A stretch of 64,000 nt of DNA from an uncultured Ruminococcus sp. (GCF_947301925.1 NZ_CAMYUE010000004.1:62001-126000); one strand, 5' to 3'. Counted from the stretch's first letter, positions 1 through 8,597 are shown. Notes: a model not told the origin generated them from the letters alone. Numbers and translations are program-made.

Positions 1-2038
1 TGCATATTATGCTGTCGAATACCATGAACATAGAGGGCAGCACGGTTATTACTATCACCATGGAGATGAGAGCGCCTCTTGCCAGGAGCATACACAGCTC
101 CGAGATAAGTCCGATATCCGAGTAAAGGGCAACGCCGACTGTTGCGGCGAAGAAGCCCAGCGCCGAGGTGATGACGGATCTTATGGAGGTGCCCAGGGCG
201 ATGCCGACGGACTCCTTTTTGTCCTTGCCGCTGCTGCGCTCGGTGCGGTATCTTGTGGTCATGAGTATCGCGTAGTCAACGGTGGCGCCAAGCTGTATGG
301 TGCCTATTACTATGGGAGCTATGAACGAAAGCTTCGAGCCTGTATAGCAGGCTGTTCCCAGATTTATCATGATGGCAAGCTCGATGACCGATACAAGTAT
401 CACAGGGAGGGATATGGACTTGAAGGTGAATGCTATGATAAGGAATATAGCTGCTATGGAAAGGAAATTCACCACCTTGAAGTCCTTGTCGGTGATAGTG
501 ATGAGGTCCTTTGTGGCGGGAGCCTCGCCTATGAGCATTGCTTCGGAGTCGTATCTCACGGCGATGTCGTTGAGCTCCTTAACCTGCTGATTTACTGCGT
601 CGGAGGCTACCTCGTACTCGGAGCCTATGAGCATTATCTGCCATCTGTCGCTCTTGAGGACGCTTTTTATCTCGTCGGGAACAGCCTCTTCCGGGATAGC
701 GGAGCCCACCAGAGAATTGAAGCCTGCGGCGAACTGAACGCCGTCCACATTCTTCATCTCGCTGAGCATATTATTTGCGTCCTTGGCGCTCATTGCCGAA
801 TCCACCATGAGTATGTGGGTGCTGTTCATGTTGTACTCCTCCTCCAGCTTCGTGTTTGCGATAACGCTGTCAAGGGTCTTTGGGAGTGTGCTGTCCAGCT
901 TGTAGTACACGCCGTAGTGGCTGTTGCCGTACACCGCAGGTATCAGAAGAACTATGCCTGCTGTGAGGAATGCCCATGAGTGCTTTACTATGAATGAGGA
1001 GGTGCGCCTGAATGCGGGGAGGAAATCCCTGTGTGAGGTGCGCCCGATAGCCTTATCAAATATGAGTATCATGGAGGGAAGGACTGTGACGCAGGCGATA
1101 ACTCCGCATACAACGCCCTTTGCCATTACTATTCCCAGGTCAAGGCCGAGGGTGAATGTCATGAAGCACATTGCAAGGAAGCCTGCCACTGTTGTGAATG
1201 AGCTTCCCACAACCGATGTGATAGTTGCCGCGATAGCGTGTGCCATTGCGTCCTGCCTGCTGTCGGGGAAGTACTTCTGCTGTTCCTTGTAGCTGTGCCA
1301 CAGGAATATTGAGTAGTCCATTGTAACGCCAAGCTGGAGCACCATTGCAAGAGCCTGTGTTATAAAGGATATCTCGCCCAGGAATATGTTGGAGCCTAAG
1401 TTCCATACCACCGCGAAGCCTATGCTCAGCATGAAGAATACGGGTATCAGGAAGGAGTCCATAGTCACCATAAGGACTATGCTTGTGAGTATAACCGCGA
1501 TGACTGCGTAGATGAGGGTCTCGCTCTCGGTGATGTTCTTCATGTCAAGGGTCATTGCGGACATACCGCTGATGAAGCACTGCTTTGAGGTTACGTTCCT
1601 CATCTCCTCAACAGCGGCGAGAGTTCCGTCGCCCGAGGTGGTATCGTCGAAGAATACCGCCATAAGTGTGGAGTCGCCCTTGTTGAAGAAGTCGTATATG
1701 TTGCTTGGAAGTATCTCCTTCGGTATGGTGCAGTCCGTCATGGACTGGTAGCATACCACGTTGGAAACATGGTCTATGTCGGATATCTTATCGGCGGTGG
1801 CGGCCACGTCCTTGTCGCTCATGCCCTCCACCATTACCAGTGAAAAGCCGCCCTGACCGAAGTCCTCCTTCAGTATGTCCTGTCCCTTCATGGTGTTTAT
1901 GTCCTTGGGCAGGTAGGAGAGTATATCGTAATTTACCCGTGTGCCGATATAGCCTATAGCCGACGGTATCAGCAGCAGCACGGCGATAATGAGTATGAAA
2001 GCTCTGTGCTTTGCTATCCATTCTCCGAATCTCAGCAT
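1..2038 (-). CDS. MMPL/RND-family exporter, C-terminus cut off by window edge
   Basis: About 679 residues are visible and the reading frame is still open at the left edge, so the stop lies outside. The translation shows the MMPL two-halves plan. TM1 is near residues 13-32, followed by an extracellular domain and a membrane block containing a TMDYSIFL motif near residue 240. A second TM near 345 and a second extracellular domain lead to another membrane block with TVDYAIL near residue 585. The intramembrane Asp-Tyr pairs are the usual proton-relay signature of this family. The ATG at 2038 follows an AAGGGATG ribosome binding site. Family members export lipids or amphipathic compounds; the substrate here cannot be read from sequence. 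It is divergent from a TetR gene, with an operator lying on its promoter, so TetR repression is likely. Confidence 0.93.
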   Translation of the reverse strand, partial: MLRFGEWIAKHRAFILIIAVLLLIPSAIGYIGTRVNYDILSYLPKDINTMKGQDILKEDFGQGGFSLVMVEGMSDKDVAATADKISDIDHVSNVVCYQSMTDCTIPKEILPSNIYDFFNKGDSTLMAVFFDDTTSGDGTLAAVEEMRNVTSKQCFISGMSAMTLDMKNITESETLIYAVIAVILTSIVLMVTMDSFLIPVFFMLSIGFAVVWNLGSNIFLGEISFITQALAMVLQLGVTMDYSIFLWHSYKEQQKYFPDSRQDAMAHAIAATITSVVGSSFTTVAGFLAMCFMTFTLGLDLGIVMAKGVVCGVIACVTVLPSMILIFDKAIGRTSHRDFLPAFRRTSSFIVKHSWAFLTAGIVLLIPAVYGNSHYGVYYKLDSTLPKTLDSVIANTKLEEEYNMNSTHILMVDSAMSAKDANNMLSEMKNVDGVQFAAGFNSLVGSAIPEEAVPDEIKSVLKSDRWQIMLIGSEYEVASDAVNQQVKELNDIAVRYDSEAMLIGEAPATKDLITITDKDFKVVNFLSIAAIFLIIAFTFKSISLPVILVSVIELAIMINLGTACYTGSKLSFIAPIVIGTIQLGATVDYAILMTTRYRTERSSGKDKKESVGIALGTSIRSVITSALGFFAATVGVALYSDIGLISELCMLLARGALISMVIVITVLPSMFMVFDSIIC

Positions 2039-2064
2039 AATATCATCCCTTCTGTTCTGTCTGC

Positions 2065-2211
2065 CGGGCGCATATTGAAAGTCCGCGTGTCTGTCTGGGC
2101 AGTGTCCATGGGAAGGGGAAAACTGCCGGTATACCTTTAGGAGAGATATGACTGATCTGAATGGGAAACAGAAAAGCTCGGGGGACTCCGCGGACATTCA
2201 ATATGCGCCCG
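2065..2211. repeat. 147-bp element with 23-bp terminal inverted repeats in the MMPL leader
   Basis: Positions 2065-2087 and 2189-2211 are inverted copies of each other with one mismatch in 23 bp (left arm begins CGGGCGCATATTG). The element lies wholly between the exporter promoter and its start codon, so the transcript can fold it into a very long hairpin closing about a 100-nt loop. No coding capacity or target-site duplication is evident. It could be a MITE remnant or a regulatory leader structure. Confidence 0.8.
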
Positions 2212-2229
2212 TTTTACTTGTTATAAAAT

Positions 2230-2258
2230 AGTATATTACAAAAATGACCGATAGTCAA
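2230..2258 (-). promoter_or_regulatory. sigmaA-type promoter of the MMPL exporter
   Basis: On the minus strand TTGACT (2253-2258) is separated by exactly 17 bp from TATACT (2230-2235). The -35 hexamer and spacer overlap operator 1 (2245-2257), so a bound TetR dimer would block polymerase. Confidence 0.8.
2245..2257. promoter_or_regulatory. TetR operator 1, on the exporter promoter
   Basis: 13-bp inverted repeat TGACC-N4-GTCA, one of three matching sites in this intergenic gap. It overlaps the -35 box and spacer of the minus-strand promoter. Confidence 0.75.
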
Positions 2259-2277
2259 CATCTTTGAGGAAGAAAAA

Positions 2278-2290
2278 TGACCTGCGGTCA
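2278..2290. promoter_or_regulatory. TetR operator 2, perfect palindrome
   Basis: TGACC-TGC-GGTCA, a perfect 5-bp-arm palindrome flanked by A-tract and T-tract. It lies upstream of both divergent promoters and begins 33 bp from operator 1. Confidence 0.75.
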
Positions 2291-2330
2291 TATTTTTGTA
2301 AACCTGCACAAATTCGCCTGTGCATTGATG

Positions 2331-2343
2331 TGACCGTTAGTCA
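2331..2343. promoter_or_regulatory. TetR operator 3, upstream of the tetR promoter
   Basis: TGACC-N4-GTCA, ending 11 bp before the -35 box of the plus-strand promoter. This fits autoregulation of the TetR gene. Confidence 0.7.
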
Positions 2344-2354
2344 TTTTTAACACC

Positions 2355-2383
2355 TTGACACCGCCTGCTTTTCGGGCTATAAT
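2355..2383 (+). promoter_or_regulatory. consensus promoter of the TetR gene
   Basis: TTGACA (2355-2360), 17-bp spacer, TATAAT (2378-2383): both hexamers match the sigmaA consensus. The leader to the ATG at 2548 is about 160 nt and contains the palindromic repeat at 2439-2515. Confidence 0.85.
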
Positions 2384-2438
2384 AAGTATAAATCATAATT
2401 ATGCGCAGCAAAATTATGATTTCAGTGATTAGAATATC

Positions 2439-2515
2439 TGTAGTGGAGGGCTCCCTCGCCCTCCCGCGTAGAACGTAATTATTTTGGCGGGAGCCCGGGG
2501 GCGGGCTCCCTTACA
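2439..2515. repeat. double-hairpin palindromic repeat with TGTA...TACA ends
   Basis: GC-rich element starting TGTAGTGGAGGG and ending CTCCCTTACA. It holds two hairpins: 2445-2464 (7-bp arms) and 2489-2510 (8-bp arms GGGAGCCC/GGGCTCCC). It resembles the shorter TGTAGGG-type palindromes at 9411, 43331 and 62144. Here it lies inside the TetR mRNA leader. Confidence 0.65.
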
Positions 2516-2547
2516 ATGCAAATTCTGATTTATCGGAAAGGTGTGTA

Positions 2548-3171
2548 ATGATGGGCAAGGTGGATCTGAATAAGAAGCTCAAGGAGAATTCGCTGCTGAA
2601 AACAGCCTTTGAATTCTTTACCACCAAGGGCTTCAGCAAGACTTCCATAACCGACATCGTGGAAAAGGCAGGCGTGGCAAAGGGGACATTCTACCTCTAT
2701 TTCAAGGATAAGTACGATATCCGCAACAAGCTCGTCTCGCATAAGTCCAGCCAGCTTTTCAAGGCCGCTGTCAGCGAGCTTGGCGACGAGCTGGACAGGC
2801 TTCCCTTCGAGGACAAGCTCATCAGGATAATCGATAATATCATAAATCAGCTCAACGAGAACCAGTCGCTGCTGACATTTATCTCCAAGAACCTGAGCTG
2901 GGGCATATTCAAGAATGCCATCACTACCCCCGTCACCGACGACGATGTGGATTTTGCGGAGATATACCAGAAAATGCTGGACGAGTCTCCCACAGGCTTC
3001 CGCGATCCCGAGATCATGCTCTTCATGATAATCGAGCTGGTAAGCTCTACCATTTATTCCGCTATACTCTATAAGGAGCCTTGCTCCCTTGCAAAGCTCA
3101 AACCCTATCTCTATAACTCCATCAGGCTTATTATCGCTCAGCATGAAAATAAACCAAAGGAATTGAAATGA
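2548..3171 (+). CDS. TetR/AcrR-family transcriptional regulator
   Basis: A 207-aa protein with an N-terminal TetR helix-turn-helix (about residues 15-62; TSITDIVEKAGVAKGTFYLYF is the recognition region) and an alpha-helical ligand-binding domain with no clear family beyond TetR. The start ATG follows GGAAAGGTG. It is divergent from the MMPL exporter, and three TGACC-N4-GTCA palindromes occupy the gap. The natural reading is a ligand-released repressor of that exporter and of itself. The inducer is unknown. Confidence 0.93.
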   Translation: MMGKVDLNKKLKENSLLKTAFEFFTTKGFSKTSITDIVEKAGVAKGTFYLYFKDKYDIRNKLVSHKSSQLFKAAVSELGDELDRLPFEDKLIRIIDNIINQLNENQSLLTFISKNLSWGIFKNAITTPVTDDDVDFAEIYQKMLDESPTGFRDPEIMLFMIIELVSSTIYSAILYKEPCSLAKLKPYLYNSIRLIIAQHENKPKELK

Positions 3172-3173
3172 AT

Positions 3174-3205
3174 AAAAAAAGGCAGTCCGTAAGGACTGCC
3201 TTTTC
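3174..3205. terminator. bidirectional terminator between tetR and the MATE gene
   Basis: A-tract, GGCAGTCC (3181-3188), GTAA loop, GGACTGCC (3193-3200), T-tract. It works in both directions between two convergent genes. Confidence 0.9.
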
Positions 3206-4549
3206 TTATCGTGTGATGTTGCTCACCCATTTATATTTGACGTAGTGTCTGTATACCGCAGGTATCTTCACGAACTCGTCCAGCGTCAGGATGAATGCTA
3301 CCGCGAGCACGGGGAGCTTCAGCCAGAAGGCCGCTATCATACCCATCGGCACTACCACGCACCACAGCGTTACGATATCGCATATCATGCCGAATTTCGT
3401 ATCGCCGCCCGCAGGGAATATTCCGCCGATGACAGTGGAATTCAGCGAGTTTCCGATGATGTAGTAAGCTGCCATCAGCATCATGTACTTCAGGTAAAAC
3501 TGCGCCTGATCGTTCAGGTGTATCACTTTCAGTATAAGCGGAGTTACGGCAAGTATCACAACTCCCGAGGCTGCACCTATAACCAGTGAGAACCTGACGA
3601 AGCTGCCGCCTGCTTTCTTTGCCTCCTCCTTCTCATTCCTGCCGAGCATACCGCCGATAATTATGCTTACGCCTGCGGCTATGCCCCAGCAGAGACTTGC
3701 TATCATGCTGCGGACTATGCCTGCTATGGAGTTTGCGGCAGTGGCGTCGGTGCCGAGATGTCCCATGATAACGGAATACATGGTGACTCCGCCTCCCCAG
3801 CCCAGCTGATTCAGCAGCAGGGGCGTGGTGTACTTTATGTAGTCCATATGCAGGGGCTTGTTGTTGAGCCTGAACATCTTTCCTATCCTGAGAGGAGGAC
3901 ATTTGCCCTGTATCATTACGGCTATGATGAATACGCACTCAAATACCCTGGCGATCACCGTGGCAAGAGCTGCTCCCGCTATGCCCATTTCGGGGAAGGG
4001 GCCAAGGCCGAATATGAGACAGCCGTTCAGCAGTATATTCAGCACCACGGCAAGGCTGCCGATAAGGGAGCTTAGACCTGCGTGGTCGCATATCTTCATG
4101 ATACCGAAGTATCCCTGTGAGAAGCCGCCCAGAATGTATGAAAGGGCGACGGTGCGCAGATAGATGCTGCCAAGGCGTATCAGCTCGGGATCGGATGTGA
4201 AAAAGCGCATGAGATACTGGGGGAATATCAGTGCCGCCAGTGTGAATACGGTGCCTATGAGCAGGGAATAGCGCATGGATACCGCCAGTACCTCCTCAAC
4301 GGTGCGCTGATCCTTTTTGCCCCAGTACTGAGCCGCAAGGACTCCGCAGCCAGTCACGAACGCCCAGATGAACAGTCCCGATACGAAGCTTATCTGTCCT
4401 GCCAGAGATGAGGCGGACAGTGAGTCCTGATCGAGAAAGCCCAGCATAAAGGCGTCCGAGGCCGATACCAGCGATGACATAAGGTACTGGAAGGCGATGG
4501 GCGCCACAATGGTGAACAGTTTTTTGTATAGATCTTTGTTTTTCTGCAT
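3206..4549 (-). CDS. MATE-family multidrug/metabolite efflux transporter
   Basis: A 447-aa integral membrane protein with about 12 predicted hydrophobic segments and the two-fold MatE organisation. It starts with a short basic N-terminus and TM1 around residues 12-35. Length is typical of the family. MATE proteins are Na+ or H+ antiporters exporting cationic drugs or metabolites; the substrate is not predictable here. Its stop abuts the terminator shared with the convergent TetR gene. It is probably not part of the TetR/MMPL regulon because it lacks the operator motif, although it lies next to it. Confidence 0.93.
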   Translation of the reverse strand: MQKNKDLYKKLFTIVAPIAFQYLMSSLVSASDAFMLGFLDQDSLSASSLAGQISFVSGLFIWAFVTGCGVLAAQYWGKKDQRTVEEVLAVSMRYSLLIGTVFTLAALIFPQYLMRFFTSDPELIRLGSIYLRTVALSYILGGFSQGYFGIMKICDHAGLSSLIGSLAVVLNILLNGCLIFGLGPFPEMGIAGAALATVIARVFECVFIIAVMIQGKCPPLRIGKMFRLNNKPLHMDYIKYTTPLLLNQLGWGGGVTMYSVIMGHLGTDATAANSIAGIVRSMIASLCWGIAAGVSIIIGGMLGRNEKEEAKKAGGSFVRFSLVIGAASGVVILAVTPLILKVIHLNDQAQFYLKYMMLMAAYYIIGNSLNSTVIGGIFPAGGDTKFGMICDIVTLWCVVVPMGMIAAFWLKLPVLAVAFILTLDEFVKIPAVYRHYVKYKWVSNITR

Positions 4550-4596
4550 ATATCTCCTTTATTTCTGTAGGGAAGGTCGTTACCTGTGATGCGACG

Positions 4597-4626
4597 AAAA
4601 AGCTGCCGCACATATGTGCAGCAGCC
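4597..4626 (-). terminator. terminator downstream of murA
   Basis: On the minus strand, a GCTGC-T-GCACAT type stem (4602-4625) is followed by a run of T (forward strand AAAAA at 4597-4601). Confidence 0.75.
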
Positions 4627-4636
4627 ATATTGCTTA

Positions 4637-5941
4637 TTAAACAGCAGCCTTATCGCTTTCGGGCTTTGTTTCCTCAGCCTTGTCGGGGACGCTGACCTTT
4701 TCGATGTCTGCGCCAAGTGCACGGAGCTTGCCCTCCATGCAGTCATAGCCTCGCTCGATATGGTATATATCCTCTATCTCGGTAACTCCGCTTGCAGCAA
4801 GTCCTGCGATTATAAGTGCAGCTCCTGCTCTCAGGTCGCAGGCCTTTACGGGAGCTCCCATGAGCTTGCCTGTGCCCTCGATAAGAGCGACCTTGCCGTT
4901 TACGGTGATATCGGCGCCCATTCTTCTGAGCTCATCAACATAGCGGAAGCGCTGCTCCCAGATGTTCTCGGTAATGATGCTTGTGCCCTCTGCAAGACAC
5001 AGGAGGGTAGCTATCTGGGACTGCATATCCGTGGGGAATCCGGGGTGAGGAGCGGTCTTTACATTGGTCTTTACAAGGGGACCGTCTACCCATACCCTTA
5101 TGCTGTCGTCGAACTGCTCTATGTTTACGCCGATCTTTTCAAGCTTCTTTGTAATTGACTCAAGGTGCTTGGGGATAACGTTCTTGATAAGTACGTCGCC
5201 CTTTGTGGCAGCAACTGCCACCATGAATGTACCTGCCTCGATCTGGTCGGGGATAACGGCATATGTGGTGCCGTGGAGGTGCTCGACGCCTCTGATCTTG
5301 ATAACGTCGGTACCTGCGCCCATGATATTTGCGCCCATGGAGTTGAGGAAGTTTGCAAGGTCAACGATGTGAGGCTCCTTTGCCGCGTTTTCGATGACTG
5401 TGAGTCCCTCTGCCTTTACGGCAGCCAGCATGGCGTTCATGGTAGCTCCTACGGTGACAACATCGAAGAATATCTGGTTGCCGGAGAGCTTTTCTGCGGT
5501 AAGGTCTATCATGCCCTGGCTGAGAGTGTATTCAGCGCCGATGGCTGTGAAAGCCTTTAAATGCTGGTCGATGGGGCGGTCTCCGAGAGGACATCCGCCG
5601 GGCATGGAAACCCTTGCCTTATTGAATTTGCCCAGGAGCGCTCCTAAGAAATAATAGGAGGCACGCATCTTCCTTGCGTACTCGTAGGGGACGCAGAATT
5701 TATTGATAGTTGTGGGATCGATCCTGTATGCGTCCTTGCCGATATTTGTGACCTCTGCACCCATTTCCTTGAGGATACGGATACAGATCCTTACATCGCT
5801 GATGTAGGGCACGTTCTCGATAACGCAGGGCTCGTCCGAAAGGATGACTGCGGGAAGAATTGCAACTGCTGCATTCTTTGCTCCGCTTATGGTAACTTCA
5901 CCTTCAAGGCGTCTTCCGCCTTTAACAACAAACTTATCCAA
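4637..5941 (-). CDS. murA: UDP-N-acetylglucosamine 1-carboxyvinyltransferase
   Basis: A 434-aa enolpyruvyl transferase that makes the first committed step of peptidoglycan synthesis (PEP onto UDP-GlcNAc, cytoplasm). SGAKNA at residues 19-24 holds the conserved Lys22. PGGCPLGDRPIDQH holds the catalytic Cys at residue 117, the fosfomycin target, so the enzyme should be sensitive to that drug. The start is chosen as TTG at 5941, because it gives the family N-terminus (MDKFVVKGG) and has AAGGAGAG seven bases upstream. A longer in-frame ORF reaches 6034 but has no ribosome binding site. The C-terminus carries a charged tail of about 15 residues beyond the usual end. Confidence 0.97.
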   Translation of the reverse strand: MDKFVVKGGRRLEGEVTISGAKNAAVAILPAVILSDEPCVIENVPYISDVRICIRILKEMGAEVTNIGKDAYRIDPTTINKFCVPYEYARKMRASYYFLGALLGKFNKARVSMPGGCPLGDRPIDQHLKAFTAIGAEYTLSQGMIDLTAEKLSGNQIFFDVVTVGATMNAMLAAVKAEGLTVIENAAKEPHIVDLANFLNSMGANIMGAGTDVIKIRGVEHLHGTTYAVIPDQIEAGTFMVAVAATKGDVLIKNVIPKHLESITKKLEKIGVNIEQFDDSIRVWVDGPLVKTNVKTAPHPGFPTDMQSQIATLLCLAEGTSIITENIWEQRFRYVDELRRMGADITVNGKVALIEGTGKLMGAPVKACDLRAGAALIIAGLAASGVTEIEDIYHIERGYDCMEGKLRALGADIEKVSVPDKAEETKPESDKAAV

Positions 5942-6056
5942 ATATTTTCTCTCCTTATTTTTCGGGTTATTTGTATCTGTTCCCGAATTTCTTTCTTTTG
6001 TTCCTCGGCATAAGACGCCGACCATATAAATCAATAAGCTTACAGCTTAAAAATTA

Positions 6057-7553
6057 TCACTTGTAATCTGAAAGATCCCAGCGGATCTCGCCGCCATCGT
6101 ACTTTTCGACCGTCATCTTTTCGATGACCACGTCCTTCTTGGGCTTCTGATCCTCGTCCACTTCCTGACCTTCGATATCGTAGATGATATCAAGTCCGTC
6201 AAAGACCTGTCCGAATATGGTATAGCTTCCGTCGAACCACGGTACGCCGCCGTGAGCGGAATATGCTTCCTTTTCGCTTTCGGTGAAGGCGTAGCCGTAG
6301 GACTCCATCTCTTCGATCATGCCCTGAGTTACATCTTCGCCTGTAACAATAAAGAAGCGGCTTCCGTTTGTATTGGTAGAGCCCTCATTGGAGTAGGCCA
6401 CGGCGCCTGCCGCGTGGATAAGGTGGGGGTCTGTGCCGCCCTCATAGCCCTTTTCGTATATGGACTCGCCGCCTGTACCGTCACCGTTGGGGTCTCCGCC
6501 CTCGATGAGGAGGTCCTTTATGACCCTGTGGAAGGTAAGGCCGTCATAATAGCCCTGTTCAGAAAGGGTTATGAAGTTTTCAACTCCCTTTTCGGCATAT
6601 TCGGGGAAGAGCTTGATCTTTACTTCTCCGTCGTAGCCCTTGAGCTTCATGCTGACTATGGTCTCACCATCTCTGGGGGCTGTGAAGTTTGCTATATCAA
6701 TGTTTTCCCTGCCCGAGGCCTGTCTGATCTCCTCGGGGTCGAAGGGCTCGTACTCGTCAAGATACCAGTGTATATCCTCGCCGTTGTACTCGCTTACCTT
6801 TACGGACTCCATGATGACGTCCTTCAGGGGCATATAGTTCTGGAGATTCACGCATACGTTCTGTATCTTGAAGATAACATCAAGGCCGTCTATGACCTGG
6901 CCGAACACGGTGTAATTGCCGTCCAGCCACGGTGCGCCGCCTATTTTCTTATATATATCCTTTGCGCTGTCGGAGAAGGCGTAGCCCTTCTGCTCCAGAT
7001 CGCTGAATTTCTCGTCGTTGTACTGAGTACCCGTCACCACATAGAACTGACTGCCGTCGGTGTTGGTGCCGCCGCTGTTGGCGTAGCAGAGAGCTCCCGC
7101 AGCGTGTATGAGGTGAGGATCGGTACCGCCCTCGAACTTGCCGCCCCAGATGCACTCGCCGCCTGTGCCGTCACCCAGAGGGTCGCCGCCCTGTATCATA
7201 AAGTCGTTGATGACTCTGTGGAACTTCAGGCCGTCGTAGTATCCTTTTTTTGCCAGCTCGATGAAGTTTTCAACGCCCTTGTCCGCATATTCGGGGAAGA
7301 GCCTGAATTTCACGGTGCCGTAGTCCTTTATATCCATCGTTATGATGGTATCGCCCTTTTCGGGGGCGGTAAAGTTTGCGATATCCACATTCGCGGCAGT
7401 CGCAGGCTGTGCGGTGACAGCTTCTGTCTGAGCTTCGGTAGCAGCCGAGGTGCTTTCGGCACCGGAACCGCCGCCGTCCTTCTTTGAGCAGGAGGTAAAA
7501 GCCGAAGCCGCAACGGTAATGCAGAAAAGTCCTGCAAGGATCTTTCTGAGCAT
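6057..7553 (-). CDS. lipoprotein with two cyclophilin-type peptidyl-prolyl isomerase domains
   Basis: A 498-aa protein. A signal peptide and lipobox FTSC place Cys at about residue 22, followed by a low-complexity Ser/Ala/Thr/Glu linker to about residue 55. Two cyclophilin domains follow (about 65-260 and 290-490). The first has the canonical active-site string FHRVINDFMIQGGD (Arg, Phe, Met, Gln kept). The second has FHRVIKDLLIEGGD, changing the Phe, Met and Gln positions. Expected location is the outer face of the membrane, where it would fold secreted proteins. Most cyclophilins have one domain; the tandem copy with one weakened site is notable. A related but more degenerate gene lies directly upstream. 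Confidence 0.92.
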   Translation of the reverse strand: MLRKILAGLFCITVAASAFTSCSKKDGGGSGAESTSAATEAQTEAVTAQPATAANVDIANFTAPEKGDTIITMDIKDYGTVKFRLFPEYADKGVENFIELAKKGYYDGLKFHRVINDFMIQGGDPLGDGTGGECIWGGKFEGGTDPHLIHAAGALCYANSGGTNTDGSQFYVVTGTQYNDEKFSDLEQKGYAFSDSAKDIYKKIGGAPWLDGNYTVFGQVIDGLDVIFKIQNVCVNLQNYMPLKDVIMESVKVSEYNGEDIHWYLDEYEPFDPEEIRQASGRENIDIANFTAPRDGETIVSMKLKGYDGEVKIKLFPEYAEKGVENFITLSEQGYYDGLTFHRVIKDLLIEGGDPNGDGTGGESIYEKGYEGGTDPHLIHAAGAVAYSNEGSTNTNGSRFFIVTGEDVTQGMIEEMESYGYAFTESEKEAYSAHGGVPWFDGSYTIFGQVFDGLDIIYDIEGQEVDEDQKPKKDVVIEKMTVEKYDGGEIRWDLSDYK

Positions 7554-7618
7554 TATATATCACTCCTCGGAAAAATATATCCTGTGATTATTATGAGTAA
7601 TTATACTTCAACTTATAT

Positions 7619-7647
7619 ATTATACATCAAAAAATTTGATTTGTAAA
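7619..7647 (-). promoter_or_regulatory. promoter of the tandem-cyclophilin gene
   Basis: Minus strand TTTACA (7642-7647), 17-bp spacer, TATAAT (7619-7624). Confidence 0.75.
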
Positions 7648-7727
7648 TAGTTTCCTGATATTTTTGTTGCTGAAAGACAAAGCTTTTGCCTTGAAAGGCG
7701 GTTTTTATCTGAAACTTCAATGAAAAA

Positions 7728-8537
7728 TCAGTCCTTTTCGGCGGGCTCAGTCATATTTTCTTCCGAAGAATAGGTACTGATGGTGACGGAATTTATCATG
7801 ATATCCTGCTTGGGGAACTTATATGCGCCGATATCGGTGGTCTCCAGTGAGGCAAGCTGCTCGGCTACGTCCATTCCGCTGTATATCTGGCCGATGACAG
7901 TCATCTGCTGCGAGAAGTTGGGAACGCCGCCCTTTTCGATAAAGGCGTCCGCAAGAGCCTCGCTCTCGGAGGAGGACTTCAGCTCTTCCGTGAACTCGTC
8001 GTCGAACTTCACCGTATTCAGCATGAGGAAGCGGCTGCCGTTGTAGTATGTGCCGCCGCCCAGTATCTTCTCCTTGAAGCTCTGCTTGACGGTGGTGGTC
8101 ATCATGCAGACAGCTCCCCTGAATGGCCAGAGGTCCTGATCGAGCTCCCTTTCCACCAGCTCGTGGGAGTTGTCCTTTGCGGAGCCGTTCTTGTTGGGAG
8201 CGCCTGCCGCGGAGTAAACTCCGCTCTCCGAGTGGAATATATATGTTCCGTTATAGTAGCCCGAATCTGCCAGCTCTGTGAAGTTTGCCACGGCGTTTGG
8301 GGACTTCTCGGGGAAGAGCCTGAACCTTATCTCGCCGAGGGTAGTGTCCACCACAGCGATGGGGTCGCCGTCCTTCGGCTCCTCAAGCTGTATGAGCTTC
8401 ATGGTATCGGGGTCTATGGTGATGTAGCTGTTGTTCCTTGCCCTCATCATGCCGCCTATCATGACGGTAAGGGAGGAAACTCCCATGATAAGGGTGAATA
8501 TCAGTACCAGCCTGACAACATGGTTGCGTTTAAACAT
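7728..8537 (-). CDS. membrane-anchored degenerate cyclophilin-like protein
   Basis: A 269-aa protein with one N-terminal membrane anchor (residues about 8-30) and a cyclophilin-type domain (about 55-250). It is similar to its neighbour: VDTTLGEIRFRLFPEKSP and NFTELADSGYYNG are recognisable. The active-site stretch reads FHSESGVYSAAGAP, so the catalytic Arg and the Phe/Met/Gln positions are lost. Isomerase activity is therefore unlikely; a binding or scaffold role is more plausible. The start is the ATG at 8537 after AAAGGAAAGGATA. The longer ORF from TTG at 8597 overlaps the promoter and is rejected. Confidence 0.88.
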   Translation of the reverse strand: MFKRNHVVRLVLIFTLIMGVSSLTVMIGGMMRARNNSYITIDPDTMKLIQLEEPKDGDPIAVVDTTLGEIRFRLFPEKSPNAVANFTELADSGYYNGTYIFHSESGVYSAAGAPNKNGSAKDNSHELVERELDQDLWPFRGAVCMMTTTVKQSFKEKILGGGTYYNGSRFLMLNTVKFDDEFTEELKSSSESEALADAFIEKGGVPNFSQQMTVIGQIYSGMDVAEQLASLETTDIGAYKFPKQDIMINSVTISTYSSEENMTEPAEKD

Positions 8538-8568
8538 GAAATTATCCTTTCCTTTGCATACTGCTTTT

Positions 8569-8597
8569 ATTATACATAATGTGTCAATATTTGTCAA
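8569..8597 (-). promoter_or_regulatory. consensus promoter of the degenerate cyclophilin gene
   Basis: Minus strand TTGACA (8592-8597), 17-bp spacer, TATAAT (8569-8574). A second TTGACA occurs inside the spacer. Confidence 0.85.

Noticed and set aside
2065..2211. Insertion sequence
   Set aside because: Only 147 bp, no transposase and no obvious target-site duplication.
2530..3144. 204-aa minus-strand open frame opposite tetR
   Set aside because: Antisense shadow of a clear TetR gene.
5942..6034. N-terminal extension of MurA
   Set aside because: Low similarity to any MurA N-terminus, no ribosome binding site, and a good TTG start with AAGGAGAG exists at 5941.
6252..7487. 411-aa plus-strand open frame opposite the tandem cyclophilin
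   Set aside because: It is antisense to a gene with clear domains; its Val/Gly/Leu/Tyr-rich composition is the mirror of that gene.
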